DNA of 64,000 bases from an uncultured Xanthomonas sp. (GCA_943912265.1 CALTTS010000008.1:1-64000), one strand, 5' to 3'. Numbered from the stretch's first letter, positions 1 to 8,706 are shown. Notes: generated by a model not told the origin, from the sequence alone. Program-made: numbers and translations.

Positions 1-1
1 G

Positions 2-94
2 ACGGCCGCGCTGCCGGTCGCGATGATCGACCACAAGGCGGCACGGGACCGGCCCGTGCCCGCAGCCGATGCAACCGACCCGAGGTGCGCGTGA
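2..94 (+). CDS. 3' end of an unidentified upstream gene (partial)
   Basis: An open frame enters from the left edge and stops with TGA at 92-94. That stop overlaps the ATG of the copper ATPase by one base (TGATG), which suggests translational coupling and a shared transcript. Only about 30 codons are visible, ending in RCA. They contain no motif I recognise. By context the gene could be a copper-related regulator or binding protein, but this is only a guess from the neighbour. Confidence 0.35.
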   Translation, partial: TAALPVAMIDHKAARDRPVPAADATDPRCA

Positions 95-2586
95 TGGCCG
101 TTGCCGAACAGGAACACGATCCGGTCTGCGGCATGCCGGTGTCCGCCGATTCGCCTTATCGCCTGCGGCGCGACGGCAAGGATTACCGCTTCTGCAGCGC
201 CGCCTGCCTGGCCCGGTTCGAGGCGGCGCCGGCACCGGACATCGCCAAGCCCGTGCCGGAGGCCGATGCCGCACCGGCATCGGTGGCGCCGGCCGGCGCC
301 ACCGTCTACACCTGCCCGATGCACCCGCAGATCCGTCAGGACCATGCCGGCACCTGTCCGCTCTGCGGGATGGCGCTGGTACCGGCCGATGCCGGCACCG
401 CCGGCAAGAAGCCGCCGATGCCCATGCCGGCCATGCCGGCGGAAAGCGCGCACGGGCAGCTGGCCGCTCCGCCGTCCCACGCCGGCGCCACCGTCTACAC
501 CTGCCCGATGCACCCGCAGATCCGCCAGGACCACCCCGGCACCTGTCCGCTCTGCGGGATGGCGCTGGAGCCGGCGATGCCGGCGGCCGGAGCGGACGAG
601 AACCCCGAGCTGCGCGACACCCTGCGCCGCTTCTGGTGGACGCTGCCGTTTTCGCTGGCGGTGATGCTGCTGGCGATGTCCGGCATGCACGCCGCGGCGT
701 CCGGCGGCATGGCCGGGCCGTGGGTGCAGCTGCTGCTGGCGCTGCCGGTGGTGGCATGGGGCGGCGGCCCCTTCTTCGCGCGGGGGCTGCAGTCGCTGGC
801 CCGGCGCAGCCCGAACATGTGGACGCTGATCGCGCTCGGCACCGGCGCGGCCTTCCTGTACAGCATCACCGCCACCGTGGCGCCCGGCGTGTTTCCCGCG
901 TCGTTCCGCTCGATGGGGCAGGTGCACGTCTATTACGAGGCGGCCACCACCATCATCAGCCTGACCCTGCTCGGCCAGGTGATGGAGCTGAAGGCGCGGT
1001 CGCGGACCTCGTCGGCGATCCGGGCGCTGCTCGGGCTCTCGCCGAAGACCGCGCGGCGCATCGAGGCCGACGGCAGCGAACGGGACGTGCCGCTCGATGC
1101 CGTCCGCGTCGGCGACCTGCTGCGGGTGCGGCCGGGCGAGAAGGTGCCGGTGGACGGCGTGGTGGTGGACGGCGCCAGCGCGGTGGACGAGTCGATGCTG
1201 ACCGGCGAGCCGCTGCCCGTGGACAAGCACCCGGGCGACCGGGTCATCGGCGCCACGCTCAATGCCGGCGGCGCCCTGCTGGTGCGCTCGGAGCGCATCG
1301 GCGCGGACACCGTGCTGGCGCAGATCGTGCAGATGGTGGCCCAGGCGCAGCGCTCGAAGGCGCCGATGCAGCGCATGGCCGACGTGGTGGCCGGCTACTT
1401 CGTGGCGGCGGTGGTCGCCATCGCGGTGGCCACCTGCCTGGCCTGGGGGCTGTTCGGCCCGCCACCGTCCTGGGCCCACGGCCTGGTCAATGCGGTCGCG
1501 GTGCTGATCATCGCGTGCCCGTGCGCGCTGGGGCTGGCCACGCCGATGTCGGTGATGGTGGCCACCGGGCGCGCGGCGACGCAGGGCATCCTGTTCCGCG
1601 ACGCGGCCGCGATCGAGAAGCTGTGCAGGGTCGACACGCTGGTGGTGGACAAGACCGGCACCCTGACCGAGGGGCGGCCCGCCTTCGATCGGGTCGTGGC
1701 CGCCGACGGTTTCCGGCCGGACGAGGTGCTGCGGCTGGCGGCGAGCCTGGACCAGGGCAGCGAGCATCCGCTGGCCGACGCCATCGTCCGTGCCGCGCGG
1801 GCGCAGGGCCTGGCGCTCGAAGCGCCCGCGGCCTTCGAGTCCGGTTCCGGCATCGGCGTGCGCGGGCGGGTGCAATCCCGGCAACTGGCCCTGGGCAACA
1901 CGGTGCTGATGCGGCAGGCGGGCGTGTCCGTCGATGCCCTGGCCGCACAGGCCGAAGCCCTGCGCGGCGAAGGGGCGAGCGTGGTGTACCTGGCCGTGGA
2001 CGGCCGCCTGGCCGGGCTGATCGCGGTATCCGACCCGGTCAAGGAGAGCACGCCCGAAGCGCTGGCGGCGCTGAAGGCGGCCGGCGTGGCCGTCATCATG
2101 GCCACCGGCGACGGCCAGACCACGGCGCAGGCGGTCGGCGCGCGCCTGGGCATCGGCGAGGTCCACGGCGAGGTCAAGCCGGCCGACAAGCTCGAACTGG
2201 TCGCGCGCCTGCAGCGCGAGGGCCGGGTGGTGGCGATGGCGGGCGACGGCATCAACGATGCGCCGGCGCTGGCCAGGGCGGATGTCGGCATCGCCATGGG
2301 CACCGGCACCGACGTGGCGATGAACAGCGCCCAGGTCACGCTGATCAAGGGCGACCTGCGCGGCATCGCCGCCGCGCGGGCGCTTTCCGCGGCCACCGTC
2401 GGCAACATGAAGCAGAACCTGGGCTTCGCCTTCCTGTACAACGCGATCGGCATCCCGGTCGCGGCCGGCGTGTTCTACCCGCTGACCGGGTGGCTGCTGT
2501 CGCCGATGGTGGCCGCGCTGGCGATGAGCCTGAGCTCGGCATCGGTGGTCGGCAACGCGCTGCGCCTGAGAGGCCGCGGGATCTGA
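94..2586 (+). CDS. copA: Cu(I)-type P1B ATPase with YHS and two heavy-metal-binding modules
   Basis: Inner-membrane heavy-metal pump, probably exporting Cu(I). I chose ATG 94 (830 aa) over GTG 85 and GTG 91 because a GAGG lies about 7 bases upstream. The N-terminus has a YHS domain (DPVCGM) and then two copies of a YTCPMHPQI heavy-metal-binding module. There is no classical GMxCxxC HMA domain. Core motifs are all present: TGEPLP, C475-P-C477 in the metal-binding helix, phosphorylated D519 in DKTGT, the SEHPLA nucleotide-domain motif and GDGINDAPAL. The YN in helix 7 (YNAIGIP) and MSLSSAS in helix 8 are the P1B-1 (copper/silver) signature. The start overlaps the stop of an upstream gene. Silver is the main alternative substrate. 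Confidence 0.93.
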   Translation: MAVAEQEHDPVCGMPVSADSPYRLRRDGKDYRFCSAACLARFEAAPAPDIAKPVPEADAAPASVAPAGATVYTCPMHPQIRQDHAGTCPLCGMALVPADAGTAGKKPPMPMPAMPAESAHGQLAAPPSHAGATVYTCPMHPQIRQDHPGTCPLCGMALEPAMPAAGADENPELRDTLRRFWWTLPFSLAVMLLAMSGMHAAASGGMAGPWVQLLLALPVVAWGGGPFFARGLQSLARRSPNMWTLIALGTGAAFLYSITATVAPGVFPASFRSMGQVHVYYEAATTIISLTLLGQVMELKARSRTSSAIRALLGLSPKTARRIEADGSERDVPLDAVRVGDLLRVRPGEKVPVDGVVVDGASAVDESMLTGEPLPVDKHPGDRVIGATLNAGGALLVRSERIGADTVLAQIVQMVAQAQRSKAPMQRMADVVAGYFVAAVVAIAVATCLAWGLFGPPPSWAHGLVNAVAVLIIACPCALGLATPMSVMVATGRAATQGILFRDAAAIEKLCRVDTLVVDKTGTLTEGRPAFDRVVAADGFRPDEVLRLAASLDQGSEHPLADAIVRAARAQGLALEAPAAFESGSGIGVRGRVQSRQLALGNTVLMRQAGVSVDALAAQAEALRGEGASVVYLAVDGRLAGLIAVSDPVKESTPEALAALKAAGVAVIMATGDGQTTAQAVGARLGIGEVHGEVKPADKLELVARLQREGRVVAMAGDGINDAPALARADVGIAMGTGTDVAMNSAQVTLIKGDLRGIAAARALSAATVGNMKQNLGFAFLYNAIGIPVAAGVFYPLTGWLLSPMVAALAMSLSSASVVGNALRLRGRGI
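292..379 (+). repeat. Direct repeat copy 1 encoding a heavy-metal-binding module
   Basis: This 88-nt stretch is repeated at 481-568, in the same frame and 189 nt (63 codons) downstream, with three mismatches. It encodes the YTCPMHPQI module and its trailing CPLCGMAL motif. The near-identity at DNA level suggests a recent in-frame duplication or gene conversion. Confidence 0.85.
481..568 (+). repeat. Direct repeat copy 2 encoding a heavy-metal-binding module
   Basis: Second copy of the 88-nt in-frame repeat that begins at 292. Three bases differ in a local comparison. The linker between the copies is rich in Met, Ala and Pro, as is common in periplasmic or cytosolic copper-handling linkers. 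Confidence 0.85.
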
Positions 2587-2756
2587 TCGCGCAGGTCATC
2601 GGCGGCATAATGGGGAGCAACGTGCATTCGGGCGCCATGCCGCCGCCGGCACGTCCGCGCCGCCGGATTTCTTTCCGGCGCGATCGCGCGGAGACCATGC
2701 AGGCCGCCGTGGGAACCGCCGGGAGCGGCAAGGCGGTTCCGGCAAGCCACGGAAAC

Positions 2757-2783
2757 GGAAAACCCCGGAAAATCCGGGGTTTT
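2757..2783 (-). terminator. Rho-independent terminator downstream of tRNA-Leu
   Basis: CCCCGGA and TCCGGGG form a 7-bp stem around a short A-rich loop, flanked by A and T runs on both sides, so it can work in either direction. It lies 43 bases past the CCA end of the leftward tRNA and ends that transcript. It may also stop transcripts from the copper ATPase, whose stop is about 170 bases away. The stretch from 2587 to 2756 holds no gene that I can support. Confidence 0.75.
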
Positions 2784-2825
2784 CGCCGTTCCGCAGATTC
2801 CGCCGGAACCCTCTGGAACGTCTGC

Positions 2826-2912
2826 TGGTGCCGGAGGTGGGACTCGAACCCACACGCTTTTAAGGGCGGCGGATTTTGAGTCCGCTGCGTCTACCGATTC
2901 CGCCACTCCGGC
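2826..2912 (-). tRNA. tRNA-Leu, anticodon CAA
   Basis: On the minus strand a full 87-nt class II tRNA can be folded. The acceptor arms are GCCGGAG and CTCCGGC, followed by A and an encoded CCA. The anticodon stem GCGGA/TCCGC encloses the loop CTCAAAA (anticodon CAA, reading UUG). There is a long variable arm and a T-arm with GGTTCGAGTCC. It lies just downstream of metX on the same strand and is followed by a strong terminator. Its 3' end faces the copper ATPase, so it could have served as an integration site. Confidence 0.97.
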
Positions 2913-2958
2913 GCGGGCGCGCAGTATAGCCGATGGTGCCGCCGCGTCGAGGCGGTTT

Positions 2959-4074
2959 TCAGCGCAAGGCGGCGAGGAAGCCGCCGATGGCCGGGCCGAA
3001 GCGGGCGAAATCGACGAGGAAGGCGTCGTGTCCCTGCGGCGAATCGAAGCCGATGAAGCCGGCGTCGTTGCCGCCGCGGCGCAGGCCTTCGGCGATCTGC
3101 TGCTGCTGCTCGACCGGGAACAGGATGTCGGTGTTGGCGCCGATGGCCAGCGCCCTGTCCACGCGCAGCGCGGCGAGCGCGGCCATCGCGTCGCCGCCGG
3201 CGCCTTCGCCCAGGTCGAACCAGTCCATCGAGCGGCTCAGGTACAGGTAGCAGTTCGGGTCGAAGCGGCGGATGAAGCGGCGGGCATGGCCTTCCAGGTA
3301 GCTTTCCACCTCGAATTCCATGCCGAAGGGGTCCTCGTCGCGGCGCTCCGGGTCCAGCCGCACGCGGCCGAAGCGGCCATGCCATTCCAGCGCCGAGCGG
3401 TAGGTGATCACGCCCATCTTGCGGGCGATGCGCATGCCCGATTCGGGATAGGAATCCTCGTCGTAGCGGCCCTCGTTCCACAGCGGGTCCAGGCGGATGG
3501 CCTCGCGCTGCAGCGAGCGGATGGCGATCGAGAACGGCAGGGCCTGCGCGCTGCCGGACACGTTGACGTGGGTGCGGGCCACGCCCGGATGGCGCTGCAG
3601 GAAGGCCAGCGCGGTCATGCCGCCCATCGAGTTGCCGATCAGGCAGGCGAGGCGCTCGATGCCGAGCGCGCGCACCACTTCGCGGGCGGCATCGGCCACG
3701 TCCTCGATGGACAGGTCGGGGAAGCCGAGCCGGTAGGGCTCGCCGGTGGCCGGGTCGAGCGAGGCCGGGCCGGTGGAGCCCTTGCAGCTGCCCAGCGAGT
3801 TCACGCAGGCCACGAACCAGTGCGTGGTGTCGATCGGCTTGCCCGGGCCGAGCATGGCTTCCCACCAGCCCGGTGCCGGATTGCCGGAGTGGCTGGCGGC
3901 ATGCGCGTCGGGCGACAGGCCGGTGACGATCAGGATGGCGTTGTCGCGGGACGGCGACAGCGTGCCCCAGGTTTCGTAGGCGATGCGCGCGCCGTGCAGG
4001 ACGCCGCCGCGCTTCATCGGGAACGGCGAAGGCAGGGCGCAGAAGCGCGTGCCGGGCGGAGCGAATTCGGTCAT
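2959..4074 (-). CDS. metX: MetX-family serine/homoserine O-acyltransferase
   Basis: Cytoplasmic alpha/beta-hydrolase acyltransferase of 371 aa, full length for the MetX family. The catalytic triad is visible as Ser149 in GNSMGG, Asp316 in TDILFP and His349 in QGHDAF. MetX proteins activate homoserine for methionine synthesis with acetyl- or succinyl-CoA. From family knowledge, the Xanthomonadaceae members with this motif have been reassigned as serine O-succinyltransferases that feed cysteine synthesis, so the substrate here should be treated as serine or homoserine. It is followed on the same strand by tRNA-Leu and preceded by the ccm operon, with 81 bases between. I found no SAM riboswitch-like structure in that gap. 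Confidence 0.9.
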   Translation of the reverse strand: MTEFAPPGTRFCALPSPFPMKRGGVLHGARIAYETWGTLSPSRDNAILIVTGLSPDAHAASHSGNPAPGWWEAMLGPGKPIDTTHWFVACVNSLGSCKGSTGPASLDPATGEPYRLGFPDLSIEDVADAAREVVRALGIERLACLIGNSMGGMTALAFLQRHPGVARTHVNVSGSAQALPFSIAIRSLQREAIRLDPLWNEGRYDEDSYPESGMRIARKMGVITYRSALEWHGRFGRVRLDPERRDEDPFGMEFEVESYLEGHARRFIRRFDPNCYLYLSRSMDWFDLGEGAGGDAMAALAALRVDRALAIGANTDILFPVEQQQQIAEGLRRGGNDAGFIGFDSPQGHDAFLVDFARFGPAIGGFLAALR

Positions 4075-4155
4075 GCGGCGATTCTAGCGGCCCGGCATGG
4101 CGCGCCATGGCGGCCAGTGTTGCGCCCTTGGCACGCTGAGGCGCCGTCGCTGCGC

Positions 4156-5187
4156 TTATCGGGCGCCATCGCCGGCCACGGTCCGGTCGATGCGCAGGAC
4201 GACCGGCACGGCGGCGGTGCCGGCACGTGCCGGCATTGCGAGGACCGGCGCCGATTGCAGGTCGCCCGGCGCGGGTTGCGCGCGGCCGTCCGGCGCGATG
4301 CGCGCCTGCAGCCGCACCGGGCCGGCCTGCGACAGGCGCAGCGTGGGCATCGGGCCGTCGCCGTCGCCCAGTTCGAGGTCGAGCGGGAACGTCGGCGCCG
4401 GCACGCGCCTGGCCGCCACCGGCATCGATGCGGCAGCGTCGGCCGGGCGGGCAGACACGAACAGCACCGCACCGGGGCCGAGGCGCGCGTGCAGTTCCGG
4501 TGCCAGTTCGACGTGCAGTTTCAGCAGGGCCGGCGCTGGCGAGGCGTCCGGCAGGGGCGGCTGGCCGGCCGCGGCGCGGGCGGCGTCGATCTGCGGGCGC
4601 AGGCCGGCGGCGGTGGCGGCATCGACGTCGGGCAGCAGCGAGGCCCATAGCTCGGCCGCTTCGGCCGGGCGACCCTGCTGGCGCCGCGCGATGCCGGCGA
4701 ACCAGCGGGCGCGTTGGTGCCCGGGCTGCCGCTCCAGTGCCCGGTCGAGCCAGGCCGTGGCCTGCGCATCGAAGCGGTGCCGCGGGTCCGTGTCGGCGCG
4801 CGCCTGCGCGGCCTCGACCAGCAGTTCCGCTTCGTCCGGCGCCAGCGCGACGGCTCGGGCATAGGCCGCGGCGGCTTCGGCCGGGCGCTGGCGGCTGGCA
4901 TAGGCCTGGCCGAGCAGCGCCCAGCCTTCGGGCTGCTCCGGGTTTTCCGCCAGCGCTTGTTCCAGGCGGGCCATCGCCGCGTCGAGCGAGGCCGCAGGGA
5001 CTGCATCGTGCGCCCGGAGCGCGGCAGGCGTGCCCCGCCACAGGTACAGCGCGGCCACCGCCGCCACGCCGGCGAGGCCGAGTGCCAGCGCCAGCCCGCG
5101 CGACTGCCGGCGCAACGGCCACAGCACGGCGGCGAACACGGCCAGCGCCAGCGTCGGCACGAGGGCGGCGAAGCCGGCGCTCACCAT
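4156..5187 (-). CDS. ccmI: Cytochrome c maturation protein CcmI (CycH), TPR protein
   Basis: Apocytochrome c chaperone of the System I maturation pathway. It holds unfolded apocytochromes for the CcmF/CcmH ligation complex. The 343-aa product begins with two membrane segments (about residues 5-20 and 28-46). A periplasmic TPR region follows (LEQALAENPEQPEGWALLG; AYARAVALAPDEAELL). The C-terminal domain of about 120 residues is beta-rich, as in long CcmI proteins. The start ATG at 5187 overlaps the ccmH stop by 7 bases. GTG 5184 is an alternative with a 4-base overlap. It is the last gene of a leftward ccmABCDEFGHI operon. Confidence 0.9.
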   Translation of the reverse strand: MVSAGFAALVPTLALAVFAAVLWPLRRQSRGLALALGLAGVAAVAALYLWRGTPAALRAHDAVPAASLDAAMARLEQALAENPEQPEGWALLGQAYASRQRPAEAAAAYARAVALAPDEAELLVEAAQARADTDPRHRFDAQATAWLDRALERQPGHQRARWFAGIARRQQGRPAEAAELWASLLPDVDAATAAGLRPQIDAARAAAGQPPLPDASPAPALLKLHVELAPELHARLGPGAVLFVSARPADAAASMPVAARRVPAPTFPLDLELGDGDGPMPTLRLSQAGPVRLQARIAPDGRAQPAPGDLQSAPVLAMPARAGTAAVPVVLRIDRTVAGDGAR

Positions 5188-5624
5188 TCCTGGCCGTCTT
5201 CCGGCATCGGCACGCCGGCGCGGGCGCGCCGGCGCAGGTGCAGCGCAAGGCCGCCGGCACCGGCCAGCAGCAGGGCGCCGGGACCGAACCACAGCAGCCA
5301 GGTGGCCGGTTCCACGCGCGGGCGGTACAGCACGAACTCGCCGTAGCGGTCCGCCAGGTACTGGCGGATCTGCGCGTCGCTGCGGCTCTGGCGCATCAGC
5401 GCCAGCACTTCGCGGCGCAGGTCGTGGGCGATGGGGGCATCGGAATCGGCCAGCGACTGGTTCTGGCATTGCACGCAGCGCAGCGTGGCGGCCAGGGCGT
5501 GGAAGCGGGCTTCCTCGGCGGCATCGGCGTAGCGTGGCGGCGCCGGGTCGAGCAGCGGGCGCGCGCCGGCCGGGCTGCCGGCCAGCAGCAGCGCAAGCAG
5601 GGCCGCGGCGCCGCGCGATGTCAC
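5181..5624 (-). CDS. ccmH: Cytochrome c maturation protein CcmH (CycL)
   Basis: Membrane-anchored thiol oxidoreductase that reduces or holds apocytochrome c CxxCH motifs during heme ligation. The 147-aa protein has a signal sequence (residues 1-21), the family motif RCVQCQNQ with C50 and C53, and one C-terminal membrane helix (about residues 108-128). The short length, without TPRs, fits the split CcmH + CcmI arrangement. The start is GTG at 5624, overlapping the ccmG stop by 4 bases (GTGA). Confidence 0.95.
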   Translation of the reverse strand: MTSRGAAALLALLLAGSPAGARPLLDPAPPRYADAAEEARFHALAATLRCVQCQNQSLADSDAPIAHDLRREVLALMRQSRSDAQIRQYLADRYGEFVLYRPRVEPATWLLWFGPGALLLAGAGGLALHLRRRARAGVPMPEDGQEW

Positions 5625-6193
5625 TGCGCCTGCTCCAGCGTCGCCAGCCGCGGCACCAGCTCGTCGTGGATGATGGCATCGGTCAGCGGGCCGGAGTGCT
5701 TCCAGCGGATCACGCCCTTGCCGTCGACGAGGAAGGTTTCCGGCGCGGCGACGATGCCCCAGTCGATCGCGGCGCTGCCGTCCTCGTCGGTCACCACCAG
5801 CAGGAACGGGTTGCCGCGTTGTTCAAGCCATGCAAGTGCATCTTCGCGCTTGTCCTTCCAGTCGTAGCCCACCACGCGCACGCGCTTGGTCAGCGCAAAG
5901 CGGGTCAGCACCGGGTGTTCCTCGGCGCAGGCCGGGCACCAGCTGCCCCACACGTTGAGCACGTAGGGTGCGCCGGCCAGCGTTTCGGGCGTGATGCGGA
6001 TGTCTGGCGAATGCAGCAGTGGCAGGTCGAACTTGGGCGCGGGCTTGTTTATCAGCGTGGACGGCAGTGTGTCGCGCGCGGGGTCGCCGGAGCGGTGCAC
6101 GCCCCAGGCCAGCAGCACGATCAGCACCAGGAACAGCAGGCCGCCGGCCACCAGCAGCAGGCGCAGGGACGTGGAAGTCTGGGGTGAGCTCAT
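5621..6193 (-). CDS. ccmG: Thiol:disulfide interchange protein CcmG/DsbE
   Basis: Periplasmic, membrane-anchored thioredoxin-like reductant for cytochrome c maturation. It passes electrons from DsbD/CcdA to CcmH or the apocytochrome. The 190-aa protein has one N-terminal membrane anchor (residues 10-31) and the active site W-C86-P-A-C89, typical of CcmG. The conserved NVWGSWC and AAPETFLVD motifs are present. The ATG at 6193 overlaps the ccmF stop by 4 bases. Confidence 0.95.
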   Translation of the reverse strand: MSSPQTSTSLRLLLVAGGLLFLVLIVLLAWGVHRSGDPARDTLPSTLINKPAPKFDLPLLHSPDIRITPETLAGAPYVLNVWGSWCPACAEEHPVLTRFALTKRVRVVGYDWKDKREDALAWLEQRGNPFLLVVTDEDGSAAIDWGIVAAPETFLVDGKGVIRWKHSGPLTDAIIHDELVPRLATLEQAQ

Positions 6194-8133
6194 CGGAGGT
6201 CCTCCTTGCGGACATCGGGCATTCTGCGGAAGCGGCGGTCGGCCGCCGTGACGAACCCGCCCAGCGCCATCAGCAGGCCGCCGAGCCAGATCCACCGGAC
6301 GAAGGGTTTGACGTGCACGCGCACCGCCCAGGCGCCGTCGCCGAGCGGTTCGCCCAGCGCTGCGTACAGGTCCTCGTGCAGGCCCGGGCGGATGCCGGTC
6401 TCGCCGGTCGTGCGGCCGCTGCCGGCATAGCGGCGCTTTTCCGGGTGCAGGCGGGCGACCACGCGGCCATCGCGCAGCACGCTGATTGCGGCACGCTCGG
6501 CCACGTAGTTGGGGCCGGCGCGTTCGTCCACGCCGTCGAAGCGGAAGACGTGGCGGCCCAGCGCCACCGACTGCCCCGGCGCCAGCGCGGTTTCGCGCTG
6601 CACGCTCAAGGCGTCGGTCAGCAGGGCGCCGATCAGGAACACCGCGACGCCGAGGTGCGCGAGCAGCATGCCGGCCATTTCCGGCGTGAACCGGCCTTGC
6701 TTGCGCCAGCGTTGCCAGGCGAAGCGCAGCGTGCCGCCTGCCACCCATGCGGCGGCAGTCACGCCGGCGGCGGCTTTCCACCTGCCTTGCGGTGCGGCGA
6801 GGAACGTCAGCGCGCCGGCCACCAGCGCCAGCGCCAGCCACGGCAGCAGCAGCGCCAGTACCGCGCGCGGCTGTTCGCGCTGCCAGCGCAGCAGCGGGCC
6901 GAATGGCAGCAGCAGCACCAGCGGCGCCATCAGCAGGGCGAACAGCAGGCCGAAGTAGGGCGGGCCGACCGAAATCTTGCCCAGGCCCAGCGCGTCGGCC
7001 AGCAGCGGGTACAGCGTGCCCAGCAGCACCATCGCGCAGGCGCAGGCCAGCAGCAGGTTGTTGGCCAGCAGCAGGGTCTCCCGCGAGAGCGGCGCGAACG
7101 CCCGCGATGGCGTGGCGTCGTCGGCCCGTGCCGGCCCGCGCAGCGCGTACAGCAGCAGCGAACCGCCGACGACCAGGCCGAGAAACACCAGCACGAACAG
7201 GCCGCGCGAGGGATCGGCGGCGAATGCGTGCACGCTGGTCAGCACGCCCGAGCGCACCAGGAAGGTGCCCAGCAGCGACAGCGCGAACGTGGCGATGGCC
7301 AGCAGCAGGGTCCAGTGGCCGAAGCTGCCGCGCTTGTCGGTCATCGCCTGCGCGTGCAGCAGCGCGGTGCCGGCCAGCCAGGGCATGAAGCTGGCGTTCT
7401 CGACCGGGTCCCAGAACCACCAGCCACCCCAGCCCAGCTCGCAGTACGCCCACCAGCTGCCGAGCACGATGCCGGCGGTGAGGAAGCCCCAGGCCGCGTT
7501 GGTCCACGGCCGCGACCAGCGCAGCCAGCGGGCGTCGATGCGGCCGTCGAGCAGGGCGGCGATGGCGAAGGCGAACGGCACCGCGAAGCCGACGTAGCCC
7601 AGGTACAGCAGCGGCGGATGCACGATCAGGCCCGGGTCCTGCAGCAGCGGGTTCAGGTCGGCGCCCTCGACGGCGGCCGGCAGCAGCCGTTCGAACGGGT
7701 CCGAGGTGAAGATCAGGAAGGCGAGGAAGCCGGCCGACACGATGCCGAGCACGCCGAGCGCGCGTGCCGCCACGGTGTCGGGCAAGGCGTGCGAGCGCCG
7801 GGCCAGCGCCGCCGTCCATGCCGCCAGCACCAGTGTCCACAGCAGCAGCGAGCCCTCGTGCGCGCCCCAGGCGGCGCAGAAGCGGTAGACCGCCGGCAGC
7901 CGCGAATGCGCGTTTTCGGCCACGTAGCGCACCGAGAAATCGCAGGCGAGCAGGGCGCCGGCGAGCACCGCGAACGCCGCACCGACCAGCGCCAGCTGTG
8001 CATAAGCCGCCGGCCGCGCGACGGCCATCCAGTCGGCGCGGCCGCGGTGCGCGCCGGCCAGCGGCAATGCCGCCTGCAGCAGCGCGGTCAGCAGCGCCAG
8101 CAGCAGCGCGACCTGGCCGAGTTCAGGCAGCAT
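6190..8133 (-). CDS. ccmF: Heme lyase component CcmF (CcsA/CcmF family)
   Basis: Large inner-membrane protein that joins heme from holo-CcmE to apocytochrome c. The 647-aa length matches the family. It is strongly hydrophobic, with many membrane segments. The heme-handling WWD motif reads GWGGWWFWDPVENAS. The conserved ALLLWTLVLAAW-type segments and a large periplasmic loop towards the C-terminus are as expected. It overlaps ccmG by 4 bases and lies 72 bases downstream of ccmE. Confidence 0.96.
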   Translation of the reverse strand: MLPELGQVALLLALLTALLQAALPLAGAHRGRADWMAVARPAAYAQLALVGAAFAVLAGALLACDFSVRYVAENAHSRLPAVYRFCAAWGAHEGSLLLWTLVLAAWTAALARRSHALPDTVAARALGVLGIVSAGFLAFLIFTSDPFERLLPAAVEGADLNPLLQDPGLIVHPPLLYLGYVGFAVPFAFAIAALLDGRIDARWLRWSRPWTNAAWGFLTAGIVLGSWWAYCELGWGGWWFWDPVENASFMPWLAGTALLHAQAMTDKRGSFGHWTLLLAIATFALSLLGTFLVRSGVLTSVHAFAADPSRGLFVLVFLGLVVGGSLLLYALRGPARADDATPSRAFAPLSRETLLLANNLLLACACAMVLLGTLYPLLADALGLGKISVGPPYFGLLFALLMAPLVLLLPFGPLLRWQREQPRAVLALLLPWLALALVAGALTFLAAPQGRWKAAAGVTAAAWVAGGTLRFAWQRWRKQGRFTPEMAGMLLAHLGVAVFLIGALLTDALSVQRETALAPGQSVALGRHVFRFDGVDERAGPNYVAERAAISVLRDGRVVARLHPEKRRYAGSGRTTGETGIRPGLHEDLYAALGEPLGDGAWAVRVHVKPFVRWIWLGGLLMALGGFVTAADRRFRRMPDVRKEDLR

Positions 8134-8169
8134 CGCGGGCCGCCGGCGGAGGCCGGACGCAGGCGGGAG

Positions 8170-8194
8170 CCGGGCCGGGCCGGGCCGGGCCGGG
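8170..8194. repeat. Short tandem GGGCC repeat between ccmE and ccmF
   Basis: About five head-to-tail copies of a 5-base CGGGC/GGGCC unit lie in the 72-base gap between the ccmE stop and the ccmF start. It is a simple-sequence tract that could vary in length by slippage. It is outside both coding regions, so a change would alter spacing rather than frame. No function is implied. Confidence 0.6.
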
Positions 8195-8205
8195 CATGGC
8201 GAGGG

Positions 8206-8706
8206 TCATGGCGCGCTCCCCGCCGCGGCCGCGGCGCTGCCGTCGAAAGCGGCGGGGACGGCGTGGCGGCGGTGCGCGCCCTGCATCTTGTCGGCCACTT
8301 CCTGGGGCATGTAGGTCTCGTCGTGCTTGGCCAGCACCTCCTCGGCGACGAACACGCCCGCGCGCATGCGCCCGGTGGCGACCACGGCCTGGCCCTCGCG
8401 GAACAGGTCCGGGAGGATGCGGTCGTAGCGCACCGGCAGGCGCGCGTCGCCGTCGCTCACCTCGAAGCGCGACTGCAGCGCACCGGCGGCGCGGTGGAAG
8501 CTGCCCTTGGCGACCATGCCGCCGAGGCGGAACCGTGCCTGCCCGGCGGCCACGGCGGCGCCGGCCCGGCCGTCGAGCACTTCCGACGGCGTGTACAGGT
8601 AGGCGAGGTTGCGCTGCAGGGCCAGCACGACCAGCCCCACCGCAACCGCCGCTGCCGCGGCAAACAGCAACACCCACAGCAGACGCCGGCGCCGGACCGG
8701 ATTCAT
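8206..8706 (-). CDS. ccmE: Heme chaperone CcmE
   Basis: Periplasmic heme chaperone of System I. It binds heme covalently through a histidine and delivers it to CcmF. The 166-aa protein has one N-terminal membrane anchor (residues 8-30) and an OB-fold core (YTPSEV, RFRLGGMV, GQAVVATG). The heme-binding motif LAKHDETYMP carries His128 and Tyr132. An Ala-rich tail follows. It overlaps ccmD by 4 bases. Confidence 0.96.
   Translation of the reverse strand: MNPVRRRRLLWVLLFAAAAAVAVGLVVLALQRNLAYLYTPSEVLDGRAGAAVAAGQARFRLGGMVAKGSFHRAAGALQSRFEVSDGDARLPVRYDRILPDLFREGQAVVATGRMRAGVFVAEEVLAKHDETYMPQEVADKMQGAHRRHAVPAAFDGSAAAAAGSAP

Noticed and set aside
2640..2690. GC-rich inverted repeat downstream of the copper ATPase as its terminator
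   Set aside because: The stem is imperfect and has no T run. It can be explained by base composition, so I did not list it as a terminator.
4075..4155. SAM riboswitch upstream of metX
   Set aside because: The 81-base gap is too short, and I see no SAM-II or SAM-I core sequences or stems.
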